Shown here piece by piece: positions 39,082-47,320 of a stretch of 64,000 nucleotides of DNA. The notes below the pieces were generated by a model. The model ran no database searches, was not told the DNA's origin, and saw nothing but the letters and a program-made list of their open reading frames with translations. Source of the DNA: Paenibacillus xylanivorans (GTDB taxonomy: Bacteria > Bacillota > Bacilli > Paenibacillales > Paenibacillaceae); NCBI RefSeq assembly GCF_001280595.1, contig NZ_LITU01000023.1, positions 1 to 64,000 of the forward strand. Direction: 5' to 3'. Position 1 is the stretch's first letter. Every line of letters begins with the position of its first letter. A program made the position numbers and the translations under genes.

Positions 39082-40221
39082 TTATGGATTAAGATTTCGT
39101 ACGGAGCTTCGTTCGATAATGGTTGTGTTTACCTTGATTGATAGCGCTCCTTCTCGGGAATTCTCCATACGTTTGCACAGCAAATTCACTGCTGCTTGTC
39201 CAAGCTTCTCTGTGGTTTGTCTTGCCGTAGTCAGCGGAACGGGCAAAAGACTCGCCAACTGGATATCGGAAAAACCAATAATGGACAGCTCTTCAGGTAC
39301 CCGCTTGTGGATGGACAAGGCCGTATACAAACAGGAAGTCGCGATATAATCATCCGCACATACAACAGCTGTCATTGCGGGATTACTTTGAATGAAATGC
39401 TTGAGCTGGAGATTCGCCCCATTCAGGTTAAGCATGTAATCCTCTGCACAATCCAGGCAAATATTGCGACCATTGACAGGCAGTGCATAGTCCAACATGG
39501 CTTGTACATATCCCTTATAGCGGTCCTCCCGGCTCGTCACTCCATCAAACGGCATGGAGATATATCCAATCTCCCGATGTCCTCTATCGATCAAATATTC
39601 CGTCAAGTTATAGGCTCCCTGATAATGGTCATGGTACACACAATCAATATTGACCTCACGGAAGATTCGATCGATGATTACCAGTGGATAGTTTAGCAGA
39701 TTAAGCTCCAGCACCTTTTCGCTGCAACGAGTTCTTCCCCGGGGGAACAGAATAATTCCATCGATTCCTTCTTCGTACAGCTCTTGCAGGCAGAAGCTCT
39801 CATCCTCTTTATCCGTAGTGATCCGAATGAGCAGCTGACACCCGCATTTACGTGCTTCCTGCTCGACGGATGCTATAATTCTGGCCACATAATCATCCAT
39901 ATTGGGGAACAATAAGGCAATTTTTCGCTTTATAATCTTCTCGTCTGTAGTTATATTACCCGTTAAGAGCTCCTTGGGCGGGCCGCCTAAATAATCACCC
40001 GATAGAAATGTGCCCCGCCGAGCCAACCGATAGACAATGCCTTGTTTCTCCAAAATTTGCAGCGCAAGCTTGGCCGTCATACGACTGACCGAATACAGTT
40101 TGGCGAGCTCGCCTTCCGACGGTACGGGATCATGTGGCTGCAATTTCCGGCTACGGATTTCTTCCATCACCAAATCGGCAGTTTGCAAGTACAACAACGG
40201 CTTCCGATGTGGTTCTTCCAT
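39082..40221 (-). CDS. GntR-LacI hybrid transcriptional regulator (AraR-like)
   Basis: A 379-residue repressor with an N-terminal GntR winged helix (LYLQTADLVMEEIRSRKLQP, SEGELAKLYSVSRMTAKLAL) and a LacI-type ligand-binding domain (KIALLFPNMDDYVARIIASV onward, ending TTIIERSSV). This is the architecture of B. subtilis AraR. The ATG at 40221 has TAGGTG upstream. It lies upstream of the crystallin-domain gene on the same strand, with two palindromes between them. A sugar effector is expected, but the identity is unknown. Confidence 0.87.
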   Translation of the reverse strand: MEEPHRKPLLYLQTADLVMEEIRSRKLQPHDPVPSEGELAKLYSVSRMTAKLALQILEKQGIVYRLARRGTFLSGDYLGGPPKELLTGNITTDEKIIKRKIALLFPNMDDYVARIIASVEQEARKCGCQLLIRITTDKEDESFCLQELYEEGIDGIILFPRGRTRCSEKVLELNLLNYPLVIIDRIFREVNIDCVYHDHYQGAYNLTEYLIDRGHREIGYISMPFDGVTSREDRYKGYVQAMLDYALPVNGRNICLDCAEDYMLNLNGANLQLKHFIQSNPAMTAVVCADDYIATSCLYTALSIHKRVPEELSIIGFSDIQLASLLPVPLTTARQTTEKLGQAAVNLLCKRMENSREGALSIKVNTTIIERSSVRNLNP

Positions 40222-40290
40222 GTGAACACCTACCCCAGTTCCGGATTTTACGATCATTCTATCATTTTCTCATGTAAAAAAGTAAAAATA

Positions 40291-40338
40291 GCCCTGGAGC
40301 AGAAGGTTGAATGACATTCTATCCTTCTGCTCCAGGGC
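40291..40338 (-). terminator. terminator after HAD gene
   Basis: GCCCTGGAGCAGAAGG (40291-40306) pairs perfectly with its complement at 40323-40338. The T-rich tail is on the minus-strand side. Confidence 0.88.
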
Positions 40339-40357
40339 ATGGCAATCACACATTTAT

Positions 40358-40888
40358 TTATTTGACCTCGGCATTCAGCCGTTCAATAAGTTCAAGCAAC
40401 TCCAGCGGTTCACCGACCGTGTGAGTCGGACGTTCTGTCTCATCCACCGGCTCATGGGGATAACGCGGCGTCCAGCTCTGAAAGATGCTGGTGATGCCAA
40501 GTGCGTTGGCTCCCTTCATATCACGACTCAGGTTATTGCCAATCATCACTGTTCTGGAAAAATCCCCTTCGGACAAATCAAGAGCTCCAATTGCTGCCTT
40601 GAACATCCGCGGGCTTGGCTTGCTGGCTTTAATATTTTCCGAAATAATCATTGCGCTAAAATAATCATGAAGTCCATGCTGCTTAAATACGTTCTTGAAG
40701 GATTGTGCATCGCCGTCAGCAACCAGAGCTAGCGTGTACCCTTGTTCATGAAGCTTTTGAATCGTGATATCCGCACCCGGAATCAGATCCGCAGTGAGAA
40801 CAATTCCTTCTTCGTCCCGAATCTCGGTCGATTCATCAACGATGGTATCGCCGCTGTCAAAAAAGATAATTAGCTTTTTGTCGTCCAT
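40358..40888 (-). CDS. HAD-superfamily phosphatase-like hydrolase
   Basis: A 176-residue soluble protein with haloacid-dehalogenase motifs: motif I FFDSGDTIV (nucleophile Asp, with a Gly-Asp in place of the usual second Asp spacing), motif II in TLALVADGDA, the motif III Lys in SKPSPRMF and the motif IV acidic pair region VMIGNNLSRD. It is probably a phosphatase of small phosphorylated metabolites. AGGAAGG lies upstream of the ATG at 40888; a start at 40912 is possible. It is monocistronic. Confidence 0.8.
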   Translation of the reverse strand: MDDKKLIIFFDSGDTIVDESTEIRDEEGIVLTADLIPGADITIQKLHEQGYTLALVADGDAQSFKNVFKQHGLHDYFSAMIISENIKASKPSPRMFKAAIGALDLSEGDFSRTVMIGNNLSRDMKGANALGITSIFQSWTPRYPHEPVDETERPTHTVGEPLELLELIERLNAEVK

Positions 40889-41122
40889 GTTCGTTATGAC
40901 CTTCCTCTTCATTCAATTGGTGAAACTGCTTGCCGGTTTCCACTTGACCATGTAATCCAACATTGATGTTCTAATAAAAGGTATAGCGCTTAATCTAATG
41001 TTACAATGGAGACGAATAAAAAATCAATCATTATTTCGTTGTGCTTGTGTGGATACCTGATTTAAGCTTAATCATCTCGACCGAAAAAGTAAGCAGGGTT
41101 AATTGGGCGGTAGTTGTAGGTT

Positions 41123-42103
41123 CTACTGCTTACCGAATTGCTTTGCTTTTTCTGCCATCGCTATATCCAACCTTGCTCTTAATCCACTCATCCATTCCGG
41201 CTCATGCGCCCATTGTTCTGCTCCAGATCGAAGCACACGTACGTAACCGTACAGATTGGCAAAGCGACGGCATGCAGGGAACATCGACTCCATATCATAG
41301 GTGTCTCCTGCTTCTGCCCAATATCCTTGCAGGAATATTCGCTTCTTCTTCTCCCATTGCTCCGGCTGGATTTCCTCCTGTAAACTATCGAGACTCTGCT
41401 CCACATCCATTGCGTACCAGTGGTACATAGCGTCATCGAAGTCAATGGCGTAACAGGAATGACTCTCCTCGTCATAGAAGACATTATCCAGTTCAAAGTC
41501 ATAATGAATTAACCCGAAGTTCTGCTGTGTAATGGGCCAATCTGCAAAACAATCCCGGAGAACTTCTACCTCATTGAGCGCCGCAGTCTCGCCGGGGAAC
41601 TCCTCCAGCACGTCCTTAATCCAATCCAGTACGTCGGTATAAGTCCAGCGTGTCGCCTGTTTGGGTCTGTATTCGCGGGATAAACCATGCAGCTTACCCA
41701 ATGCCTCACCAAAGCTATACACGATCTGGTCATTTAAATCGATACTACCTATCTGGTTACCGGGAACTCGTTTGAATACGGAGGCATAATACATTCCCCA
41801 AGGCGTATGAGCCTCTACCAACTCTTTTCCTGCATGGGAAGCTACAGCTTCCATGACACCATATTGGTTTAGTTTAAGATAGGACAGAAACTCCAGCTCC
41901 GCTGCAAGATTGGTTTGATTTTTCTCCTCTACCGGGGCAAAACGAAGCAAGTGAACCTTCCCCTGATCCCTGAACGGATACACGGCATTGGAGGATATAC
42001 GATAATACTGGAACATGTCCAGTGACTCCGGATCATAACTCCAGTTTTTCAAAATCATCTCGGCGAGATCGTTATTATGGAATAAATATTTCAGTTTTAA
42101 CAT
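41123..42103 (-). CDS. aminoglycoside-phosphotransferase-fold kinase
   Basis: A 326-residue soluble kinase-like protein of the APH/choline-kinase fold. The catalytic loop reads GLIHYDFELDNVFY (H-x-D-x4-N), and the metal-binding segment is AIDFDDAMYHW. The N-lobe is YPFRDQGKVHLLRFAP. Such genes usually phosphorylate small molecules or are of unknown function; drug resistance is not implied. The ATG at 42103 has AAGGAG eight bases upstream. It stands alone. Confidence 0.8.
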   Translation of the reverse strand: MLKLKYLFHNNDLAEMILKNWSYDPESLDMFQYYRISSNAVYPFRDQGKVHLLRFAPVEEKNQTNLAAELEFLSYLKLNQYGVMEAVASHAGKELVEAHTPWGMYYASVFKRVPGNQIGSIDLNDQIVYSFGEALGKLHGLSREYRPKQATRWTYTDVLDWIKDVLEEFPGETAALNEVEVLRDCFADWPITQQNFGLIHYDFELDNVFYDEESHSCYAIDFDDAMYHWYAMDVEQSLDSLQEEIQPEQWEKKKRIFLQGYWAEAGDTYDMESMFPACRRFANLYGYVRVLRSGAEQWAHEPEWMSGLRARLDIAMAEKAKQFGKQ

Positions 42104-42173
42104 GGGCATATCTCCTTAGTGGTCGTTTAATGTAGAACGTTTTTAGAGTTCCGAATCCTATTTTTGCGCGCAA

Positions 42174-42200
42174 AAAGCCGCAGGCTATGCCTGCGGCTTT
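42174..42200. terminator. perfect hairpin upstream of kinase gene
   Basis: AAAGCCGCAGGC (42174-42185), a three-base loop and the exact complement, flanked by A and T runs. It probably ends leftward transcription coming from the lipoprotein operon. Confidence 0.85.
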
Positions 42201-42214
42201 AAAAATTCTGGATA

Positions 42215-42249
42215 CACGGGTTTACTTGCATAAGCAAATAAACCTCGTG
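42215..42249. repeat. second hairpin in the 42104-42491 gap
   Basis: CACGGGTTTACTTGC and GCAAATAAACCTCGTG form a stem with one bulge and one mismatch around a four-base loop, 15 bases from the perfect terminator. It could be part of a tandem terminator or a structured 3' end for the small ORF at 42360-42422. Confidence 0.5.
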
Positions 42250-42359
42250 CATGCCAGGAAAAATGAGCAGTTATATCCCTATATGTCGGCAGAAATCAGA
42301 TCTTCACATAAGCAAACACCAAATGCTTCGCCATGTGTCCGTTGCTCTGCCGGATCTAT

Positions 42360-42422
42360 TCAGTTCGTAATCACCTTAATTGTTGTTGTAACGCTTTGCA
42401 TCATCTTAGCCCGTCGTTTCAT
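42360..42422 (-). CDS. possible 20-residue peptide
   Basis: MKRRAKMMQSVTTTIKVITN, starting at an ATG with AAGGAG eight bases upstream. The strong ribosome binding site is the only evidence; the peptide is basic at the N terminus and I do not recognise it. It lies downstream of the lipoprotein gene on the same strand. Confidence 0.35.
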   Translation of the reverse strand: MKRRAKMMQSVTTTIKVITN

Positions 42423-42491
42423 GACGCTCACTCCTTCCGAAAAACAAGTTATTTCCATAATACTCCATCAAGTAATCATAGGCAATGAAAA

Positions 42492-43058
42492 TCAAGACTG
42501 TGTAACAACCATTCGCTCTACGGTCTCGGTGTTCTCCTTATACCAAACCATAATGACATCTCCCTCTTTCAGATCAGACACCTGAATAGATGAATTAGCA
42601 CTCTGATTGTTACCCGGGGCACCCATGCCCATGCCTTCCGTGATATCCACATCCTCACTGATGTTCAATATCATTTCGATGCCCGTATCTGTCATGTCTG
42701 TACTCCCGCTTCTGGAGGCGCTTGGTTGTCTTCCATTTCCATTAGTCGAGCCTATGGATGAGTTGTCCTGCACCTCAAGTAACGAGATCGTGACGGTACT
42801 CCCTGTGGCAGAGATCACTTTGCCTGTAAGATCGGCATTCATCATCCCCCGCATCTCGTCCGGGCTGCCTGTTCTGCCATTCATCCCTTGCCCTCCACCT
42901 CTCTGTGCTCCTCCATTCATCATTCCGCCACCGTTCATGCCTTGTGCAGAACCGGTATTCGTTATGTTCTGGGCAGTAATAGCATCACAAGCAGAGAGCA
43001 AAACTGAGCAGGTCAGCAGCAAGAGCATAGCCGATGTGAGATAACTATTTTTTCGCAT
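42492..43058 (-). CDS. Gly/Met/Asn-rich lipoprotein
   Basis: A 188-residue exported protein. The signal peptide ends in LLSAC, a lipobox, so it should be lipid-anchored. A low-complexity region follows (about 38-72) rich in Gly, Met, Asn and Gln (QGMNGGGMMNGGAQRGGGQG), then a small beta domain (LTGKVISATGSTVTISLLEV ... LKEGDVIMVWYKENTETVER) resembling an OB-like or DUF5666-type fold. The start overlaps the end of the preceding gene region, with AAGGTG upstream, so it is probably cotranscribed with the GT-C membrane protein. The role is unknown; metal binding by the Met-rich part is a guess. Confidence 0.7.
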   Translation of the reverse strand: MRKNSYLTSAMLLLLTCSVLLSACDAITAQNITNTGSAQGMNGGGMMNGGAQRGGGQGMNGRTGSPDEMRGMMNADLTGKVISATGSTVTISLLEVQDNSSIGSTNGNGRQPSASRSGSTDMTDTGIEMILNISEDVDITEGMGMGAPGNNQSANSSIQVSDLKEGDVIMVWYKENTETVERMVVTQS

Positions 43059-43063
43059 ACGGA

Positions 43064-44647
43064 TCACCTTTTTCTCAGGGAAGAACGTTCCCAGCCAAGT
43101 TTTCTATGAAACATGAAGTTATACGCATCTTTGAATCCCATGTACGACAATACAATCAGCAGCGGATATACGGGGTAGATATACCTCGATTTAATCTCCC
43201 ACAAAATATAGAACCCGATAAATCCGAGAATAACCAGAATCAAAGAGATTTCGTCATACCTCTTTCCACGAATCCCACCGACCAAGCGAATGAAAATAAA
43301 ACAGTACATCATGAAATTCATCACATAAACAATCCAAAGCACCCCCGTCCGGTAGACGGAATCTCCCTTGAATAAGTCTGTTACCGCATTGGTATAACTG
43401 TAGGAGCCGGCAATTCCGCCACCTCTTCCTCCTCCCATACCCGAGGAGCTTTCGTTGCCGATGCCATATCGATCCATTTGGTAGGTACCTTCGGTCCAGG
43501 TCCAAATGATCTTTTTGTAATACATCTGCGCCAAGTCACTTAAGCTGGCTTCCGACAGCTTGCGTTCAATCTCCTGTTTGTACAGTTCTGTACTTTCAGC
43601 TTTATTATAATTGGCTTCTCTCTGATAGATCTGGTAGCTCTCCATATTGTCCCAGAAGCCGAATCGTTCCAAATTAATACCCATGTTCAGCCACATATAG
43701 ACCGGTGCCGAATTTATCCCAACAGGCTCACTTACAGCACCTGAAGATTTCAAGACAGCATTCTGAGTCCACCCTGGGACGTTAAACAAAATAGCTAGCA
43801 CGAAAATGGAGGTAAATAATTTCTTAAATCCAATACTTCTCATATTCAGTAGAATGGTTAAAATGGCGGCGATCAGCACAATCACGCCGACGCTTCGGAA
43901 GTAGTTGCCAATCGCGAGCAGAATGGCGGCAATTATGATGGTTTGCCAAGATTTTTCACGTATAAACCGGATCAAAAAGTATAAACAAGACGTGAGAAAT
44001 GCCGTGGCAATCACATCGTTATAGATCAGGTTGTTCAGGAACAGGGATGGCAGATACGTCGCCGCGAAGATCAGAACCCCGTAATCACGTTCCGTGGACT
44101 TGTTATTTAACTGTTTATAAATGAGATAAATCATTAATGTCGTTACGGCTGAGAACAAAATATTGGACAGCTTGATCACCAGATAATTATCCAGGAACAG
44201 GTACAGCAATGTTTTTAGATACAAGACGGTAGAAAAGTTGAACGGGAACATGTGCAGATATCCTCCTGTTTCAAACGAAGAATAATCCTGATCGTAGAGC
44301 ATGTTCATCGCGAGCGAAAGCACCGTCTGTGAATCATCCGTGGGCACTCGTGGAAATACAAAGATAATTACGACTTGAATGGCCATAGAACATAGCAGCA
44401 CTACCGGAATAACAACCTTCGGGTTAAATTTGTTCAGCTTCAAGCAAAGGCGGTATAGCAAGACACCAGATACAAGAAGCAATGCAATCACCGGGATAAA
44501 AATACTCCACTGCTGCGTGCCCAGAATCGGATTATCCCCGTACAAGGTGTAGTTGTACTGTGCCCGGACAAACAGAGACGAAACGATAAACATTCCGACA
44601 AAAACAAGCAGAATGAGATAAAGCGACTTATGGATCACCTTAGACAT
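43064..44647 (-). CDS. GT-C-type polytopic glycosyltransferase-like protein
   Basis: A 527-residue membrane protein with about eleven hydrophobic segments. The first extracytoplasmic loop holds an acidic pair (FPRVPTDDSQTV), as in GT-C enzymes such as the PMT/ArnT families, which use lipid-linked sugars. A Gly/Met-rich insertion (SSGMGGGRGGGIAGS, about residue 405) sits in a late extracytoplasmic loop and echoes the composition of the adjacent lipoprotein. AAGGAG lies seven bases before the ATG. It is the first gene of a two-gene operon. Donor and acceptor are unknown. Confidence 0.75.
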   Translation of the reverse strand: MSKVIHKSLYLILLVFVGMFIVSSLFVRAQYNYTLYGDNPILGTQQWSIFIPVIALLLVSGVLLYRLCLKLNKFNPKVVIPVVLLCSMAIQVVIIFVFPRVPTDDSQTVLSLAMNMLYDQDYSSFETGGYLHMFPFNFSTVLYLKTLLYLFLDNYLVIKLSNILFSAVTTLMIYLIYKQLNNKSTERDYGVLIFAATYLPSLFLNNLIYNDVIATAFLTSCLYFLIRFIREKSWQTIIIAAILLAIGNYFRSVGVIVLIAAILTILLNMRSIGFKKLFTSIFVLAILFNVPGWTQNAVLKSSGAVSEPVGINSAPVYMWLNMGINLERFGFWDNMESYQIYQREANYNKAESTELYKQEIERKLSEASLSDLAQMYYKKIIWTWTEGTYQMDRYGIGNESSSGMGGGRGGGIAGSYSYTNAVTDLFKGDSVYRTGVLWIVYVMNFMMYCFIFIRLVGGIRGKRYDEISLILVILGFIGFYILWEIKSRYIYPVYPLLIVLSYMGFKDAYNFMFHRKLGWERSSLRKR

Positions 44648-44761
44648 GCCAAAACTCCTTTTCCAGTACAGGATTCGGGAATAGTATAATGCCTCTACCT
44701 GAAAAAAGGCTGAATTCAGATTCGTGATTAAGAATGCTCATTGGGGGATGATTTCAAGCAC

Positions 44762-44796
44762 AAAAAAGACCGTCCCTTGGATAAGGTAACGGTCCG
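44762..44796 (-). terminator. terminator after small Xre gene
   Basis: On the minus strand GACCGTTACC pairs with AGGGACGGTC (one bulge), followed by TTTTTT. Confidence 0.82.
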
Positions 44797-44846
44797 TATG
44801 TCTATTTTTCAAAAAGAGTATATGGGCTTAAGCTAATCGTTGAAGA

Positions 44847-45056
44847 TCACTTCTCTTCCTTAATAAACTCAATAATATCCTGGATCTCACAATCCAAAGC
44901 CTCTCAAATTCGATTCAGCGTATCGAACTTCACGCCATCTGTTTCCTCATTATATAATTTGGCAATCCCATTTCTATGTAGTCCGGTTAGTCGGGATAAA
45001 TCGGCAATGTTAATTCTTTTCTCTGCCATAATTCGAGATAAATGAATCTTAATCAT
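44847..45056 (-). pseudogene. small Xre/Cro regulator with in-frame TGA
   Basis: Starting at an ATG with GGAGGAG seven bases upstream, the frame gives 50 residues of a Cro/C1 helix-turn-helix (IHLSRIMAEKRINIADLSRL, LHRNGIAKLYNE), then TGA at 44904-44906. The same frame continues for 18 codons (EALDCEIQDIIEFIKEEK) to a proper stop, exactly the normal end of this family, where a Cys codon usually stands at the stop position (NRICEALDC). A single TGC/TGT to TGA change is the simple explanation. A truncated protein would lose the last helix. Confidence 0.8.
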
Positions 45057-45141
45057 ACATGTTCTCCTCCAAACAAACAGGTATAACGCCATGATTGTAA
45101 AAGTGTACCCCCAGCCTGGTATTGCCTATTAAACATGACTT

Positions 45142-45351
45142 CTAGTCAATATACTTGATTAGGTCGCCTGGCTGACATTCCAGTGCTACACAAATTTTCT
45201 CAAGGGTGTCGATTGTGATCGACTTGACTTCAAAACCGCTATCCGTTACCCATTGTCCAATGGTATTCGGACGAACTCCTGTTTTTTTAGCCAAAGCATA
45301 CATAGACATACCCTTATCCTTCAGAACTTGTTCGAGAGTGAATTTGATCAT
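45142..45351 (-). CDS. small Xre/Cro-family regulator
   Basis: A 69-residue protein that is entirely a Cro/C1-type helix-turn-helix (FTLEQVLKDKGMSMYALAKK, VRPNTIGQWV) and ends CQPGDLIKYID. It resembles the interrupted paralogue next to it and the YozG-type small regulators of Bacillus. AAGGGATG lies before the ATG. It is divergent from the 45471 gene, with repeated AGTTAT motifs between them, so it probably represses that promoter region. Confidence 0.85.
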   Translation of the reverse strand: MIKFTLEQVLKDKGMSMYALAKKTGVRPNTIGQWVTDSGFEVKSITIDTLEKICVALECQPGDLIKYID

Positions 45352-45356
45352 CTGAA

Positions 45357-45470
45357 AACATCCCTTAACATAAAATATAGTAACTCTTTACGTTAATAAC
45401 TAATCGAGTTATCATAACTATATGAGTTATTAAATCTCTATAGTTCAATTCATAGAAAGTAGGAGAATGC
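45357..45470. promoter_or_regulatory. divergent control region with AGTTAT repeats
   Basis: The region contains a perfect palindrome AGTTATCATAACT (45407-45419), an additional ATGAGTTATT copy at about 45422-45431 and a TAACTC copy at about 45380-45386. These look like operators for the Xre protein between two divergent genes. Confidence 0.55.
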
Positions 45471-45719
45471 ATGATAGAATCTCTGGAATCTTTGGCAGAA
45501 CCGTTAATCCGAACGCGCTTAGAGTTATTATACAACAATTTGTCTCACACGCAGCCTGATTATACCCAACTATCTGAAGAATCTGATCATTATTTTCATA
45601 CCATTCGCCAAGCTTTACCTGAACATCTGAATCAGACCATTTTTTTATATGAAGATACTCAATTTTCTATGCAAACACTTCTGGAAAGAGAGATTTATTT
45701 ACAAGGGCCCTGCAACTAA
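45471..45719 (+). CDS. small hypothetical protein
   Basis: An 82-residue soluble, acidic, helical protein beginning MIESLESLAEPLIRTRLELL. The pattern of a YNN...DY..L...LP..L leader and a terminal EREIYLQG is reminiscent of the short DUF6809-type proteins that accompany Xre regulators in Paenibacillus, but I am not certain. In those proteins the chain usually goes on after LQG; here it ends after GPCN, so it may be truncated. TAGGAG lies seven bases before the ATG. Confidence 0.5.
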   Translation: MIESLESLAEPLIRTRLELLYNNLSHTQPDYTQLSEESDHYFHTIRQALPEHLNQTIFLYEDTQFSMQTLLEREIYLQGPCN

Positions 45720-45722
45720 TGA

Positions 45723-45824
45723 GCGAGTTACATATACACAGATTCTGACGCCATAGCTTCTTACATTCTAATGCTTACCTTCGGTACGCTCATCGTTGCC
45801 ATTCTGTCCGATAAACGCAAATAG
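45723..45824 (+). pseudogene. remnant of a type I (TxpA/holin-like) toxin
   Basis: The frame reads TDSDAIASYILMLTFGTLIV then AILSDKRK and a stop at 45822-45824: a short membrane helix with a basic tail, as in holin-like type I toxins of Bacillales. No ATG, GTG or TTG precedes the helix; the only in-frame ATG (45771) is inside it. The downstream sequence with GACCGCCCCC and AAGCCCACCGCCC, and the strong hairpin after it, are the usual 3' region of such toxin loci. Confidence 0.55.
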
Positions 45825-45904
45825 ACCGCCCCCCATAGCAAGGAATGCGATCTATTTATGGTCATCTATCTAAGCGAAGCCCACCGCCCTTAAAAGCGGC
45901 TATT

Positions 45905-45941
45905 GCTCAGAGAGTCGTGTTACCAGCACGGCTCTCTGAGC
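45905..45941. terminator. strong hairpin of the toxin locus
   Basis: GCTCAGAGAGTCGTG (45905-45919) pairs with CACGGCTCTCTGAGC (45927-45941), a 15-base stem with one wobble. In type I toxin loci this is the terminator shared by the toxin message and the start region of the antisense RNA. The remaining 45942-46058 bases hold nothing recognisable. Confidence 0.7.
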
Positions 45942-46058
45942 ATTTTACGTCTAATCTGCTCTAATTATACCATACTCAAATCTTTGAAGTCACATATAAA
46001 ACCGTGTTAATCCTCATACAATTCCTTATACTCGTGCATATATTTACGGTACCATCCA

Positions 46059-46445
46059 CTACTTCTTTCGTTTCTTTTCCCGAGACTTTTCCACATTCGC
46101 TCGCACCCGAAATTCCACGATCCGGCGAATCAATTCTTCTGGCAATGGTTGATCCAAGGGAAATTGCACCGATCCTTTGGCTCCTTTATACCGTGAGAGT
46201 TCTTCCTTAAACGCTTCGATCCCACTGGCACCCGGATAAAATCCGATATGCTTGGAGTAAGCTGCAAAATGAACCAAGTTTCCGTGCTCTGCATACGTTG
46301 GCATCTTGTAACTGATCTTCTCCACGGCATTCGGAGCGGAATTGCTAATAATCTGTCTTAATGATTGTAATTTGACCTGTACATCCGAAGGAAATTGCGA
46401 GATATATTTATCTACCAGCACATCAAAAGAGGTACTCTCTGACAT
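46059..46445 (-). CDS. DUF1801 / YdhG-like protein
   Basis: A 128-residue cytosolic protein of the DUF1801 fold: VDKYISQFPSDVQVKLQSLR at the start, then KISYKMPTYAEHGNLVHFAA, IGFYPGASGIEAF and the C-terminal LPEELIRRIVEFRV. B. subtilis YdhG (FraI) in this family is a frataxin-like iron chaperone; that role is possible but not shown by motifs. AAGGAG lies before the ATG. The C terminus is a very basic REKKRKK tail. Confidence 0.85.
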   Translation of the reverse strand: MSESTSFDVLVDKYISQFPSDVQVKLQSLRQIISNSAPNAVEKISYKMPTYAEHGNLVHFAAYSKHIGFYPGASGIEAFKEELSRYKGAKGSVQFPLDQPLPEELIRRIVEFRVRANVEKSREKKRKK

Positions 46446-46488
46446 CTTGAACTCCTTCCACCACGTCCATTCGTGGTATGGGCATTTT

Positions 46489-47151
46489 TCACAACGTCAT
46501 GGCTCGGCCATTTCGCATTAGATAATCCTCCTTGGCTTTGTAGTCAGGCATAATACTGCCCACTCGGCGCCAGAACGAACGATCATGATTCATATGATGG
46601 ATGTGGCATAACTCATGAATAATCACGTAATCAATCACCTCTAGTGGAGCCATCGCCAAGCGGTAGTTAAACGTCAGCTTTTTATCCCAACTGCAGCTTC
46701 CCCACTTGGTCGCCGATTCCACGATATCCACAGACTTCGGCTTTACCTTCAACGCCTGCTGGTAACGGCCGATGCGTTCGCCGATCATTCTTTTACACTC
46801 GGCAAAATAAAACTTCTTCAGATTCGCACGCAAATCCTCTTCCGAACATCCCTCTACGTCAATTAACTCATGCAGCGCATGTTCTTTGCCAAAGAGCAGA
46901 AACTTTCCTTTGCCTGCCTCTTCATATTCTTTCGCTTGAGGACCGTCCAACGCCTGCTGCATCAGAGCTGATTTTGTCAAAATTACTTCCCCATGCTGCT
47001 CCACAAGTTGTTGAATCATTTCTTCACTGGTGCCATTGGGAGCCTTGATTGTGACCATATAAGGCAAATCCATTGTGATGGAGACTTTCTTGCGTTTACC
47101 ATATTCAATATGACAGGTAATAGGATGATTGTTTATTTCAATAGTTAGCAT
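46489..47151 (-). CDS. YgjP-like metallopeptidase-fold protein
   Basis: A 220-residue cytosolic protein of the DUF45/YgjP (SprT-like) family. The zinc site is VIIHELCHIHHMNHDRSFW (HExxH plus a downstream His), preceded by the family block TKWGSCSWDKKLTFNYRLAM. GTGGAG lies six bases before the ATG at 47151. It starts the leftward group with the DUF1801 gene 43 bases further on. In other genomes yjgP-like genes often sit with restriction-modification genes, but none are present here. The substrate is unknown. Confidence 0.88.
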   Translation of the reverse strand: MLTIEINNHPITCHIEYGKRKKVSITMDLPYMVTIKAPNGTSEEMIQQLVEQHGEVILTKSALMQQALDGPQAKEYEEAGKGKFLLFGKEHALHELIDVEGCSEEDLRANLKKFYFAECKRMIGERIGRYQQALKVKPKSVDIVESATKWGSCSWDKKLTFNYRLAMAPLEVIDYVIIHELCHIHHMNHDRSFWRRVGSIMPDYKAKEDYLMRNGRAMTL

Positions 47152-47320
47152 AACCTGCTCCACTTCTTCCAATATTTCAATGTCAAAATTCTGATTTATT
47201 CATTCAGATTGTAACCTATTCAGTAACTCCATGCATAATGTTCAGCGAATTATAATTCTTTTATTGAATTTTTATTCATAAATATGTATTATTATCAAAT
47301 TATAAGATAGGAGGATAGAT

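Noticed and set aside
40307-40732. 141-codon plus-strand ORF
   Set aside because: Antisense to the HAD hydrolase, starting within the terminator loop.
42187-42585. 132-codon plus-strand ORF
   Set aside because: Begins inside a terminator hairpin, overlaps the end of the lipoprotein gene in antisense and has no ribosome binding site.
44904-44906. TGA as selenocysteine codon in the Xre gene
   Set aside because: No hairpin resembling a bacterial SECIS follows, and DNA-binding Xre proteins are not known selenoproteins.
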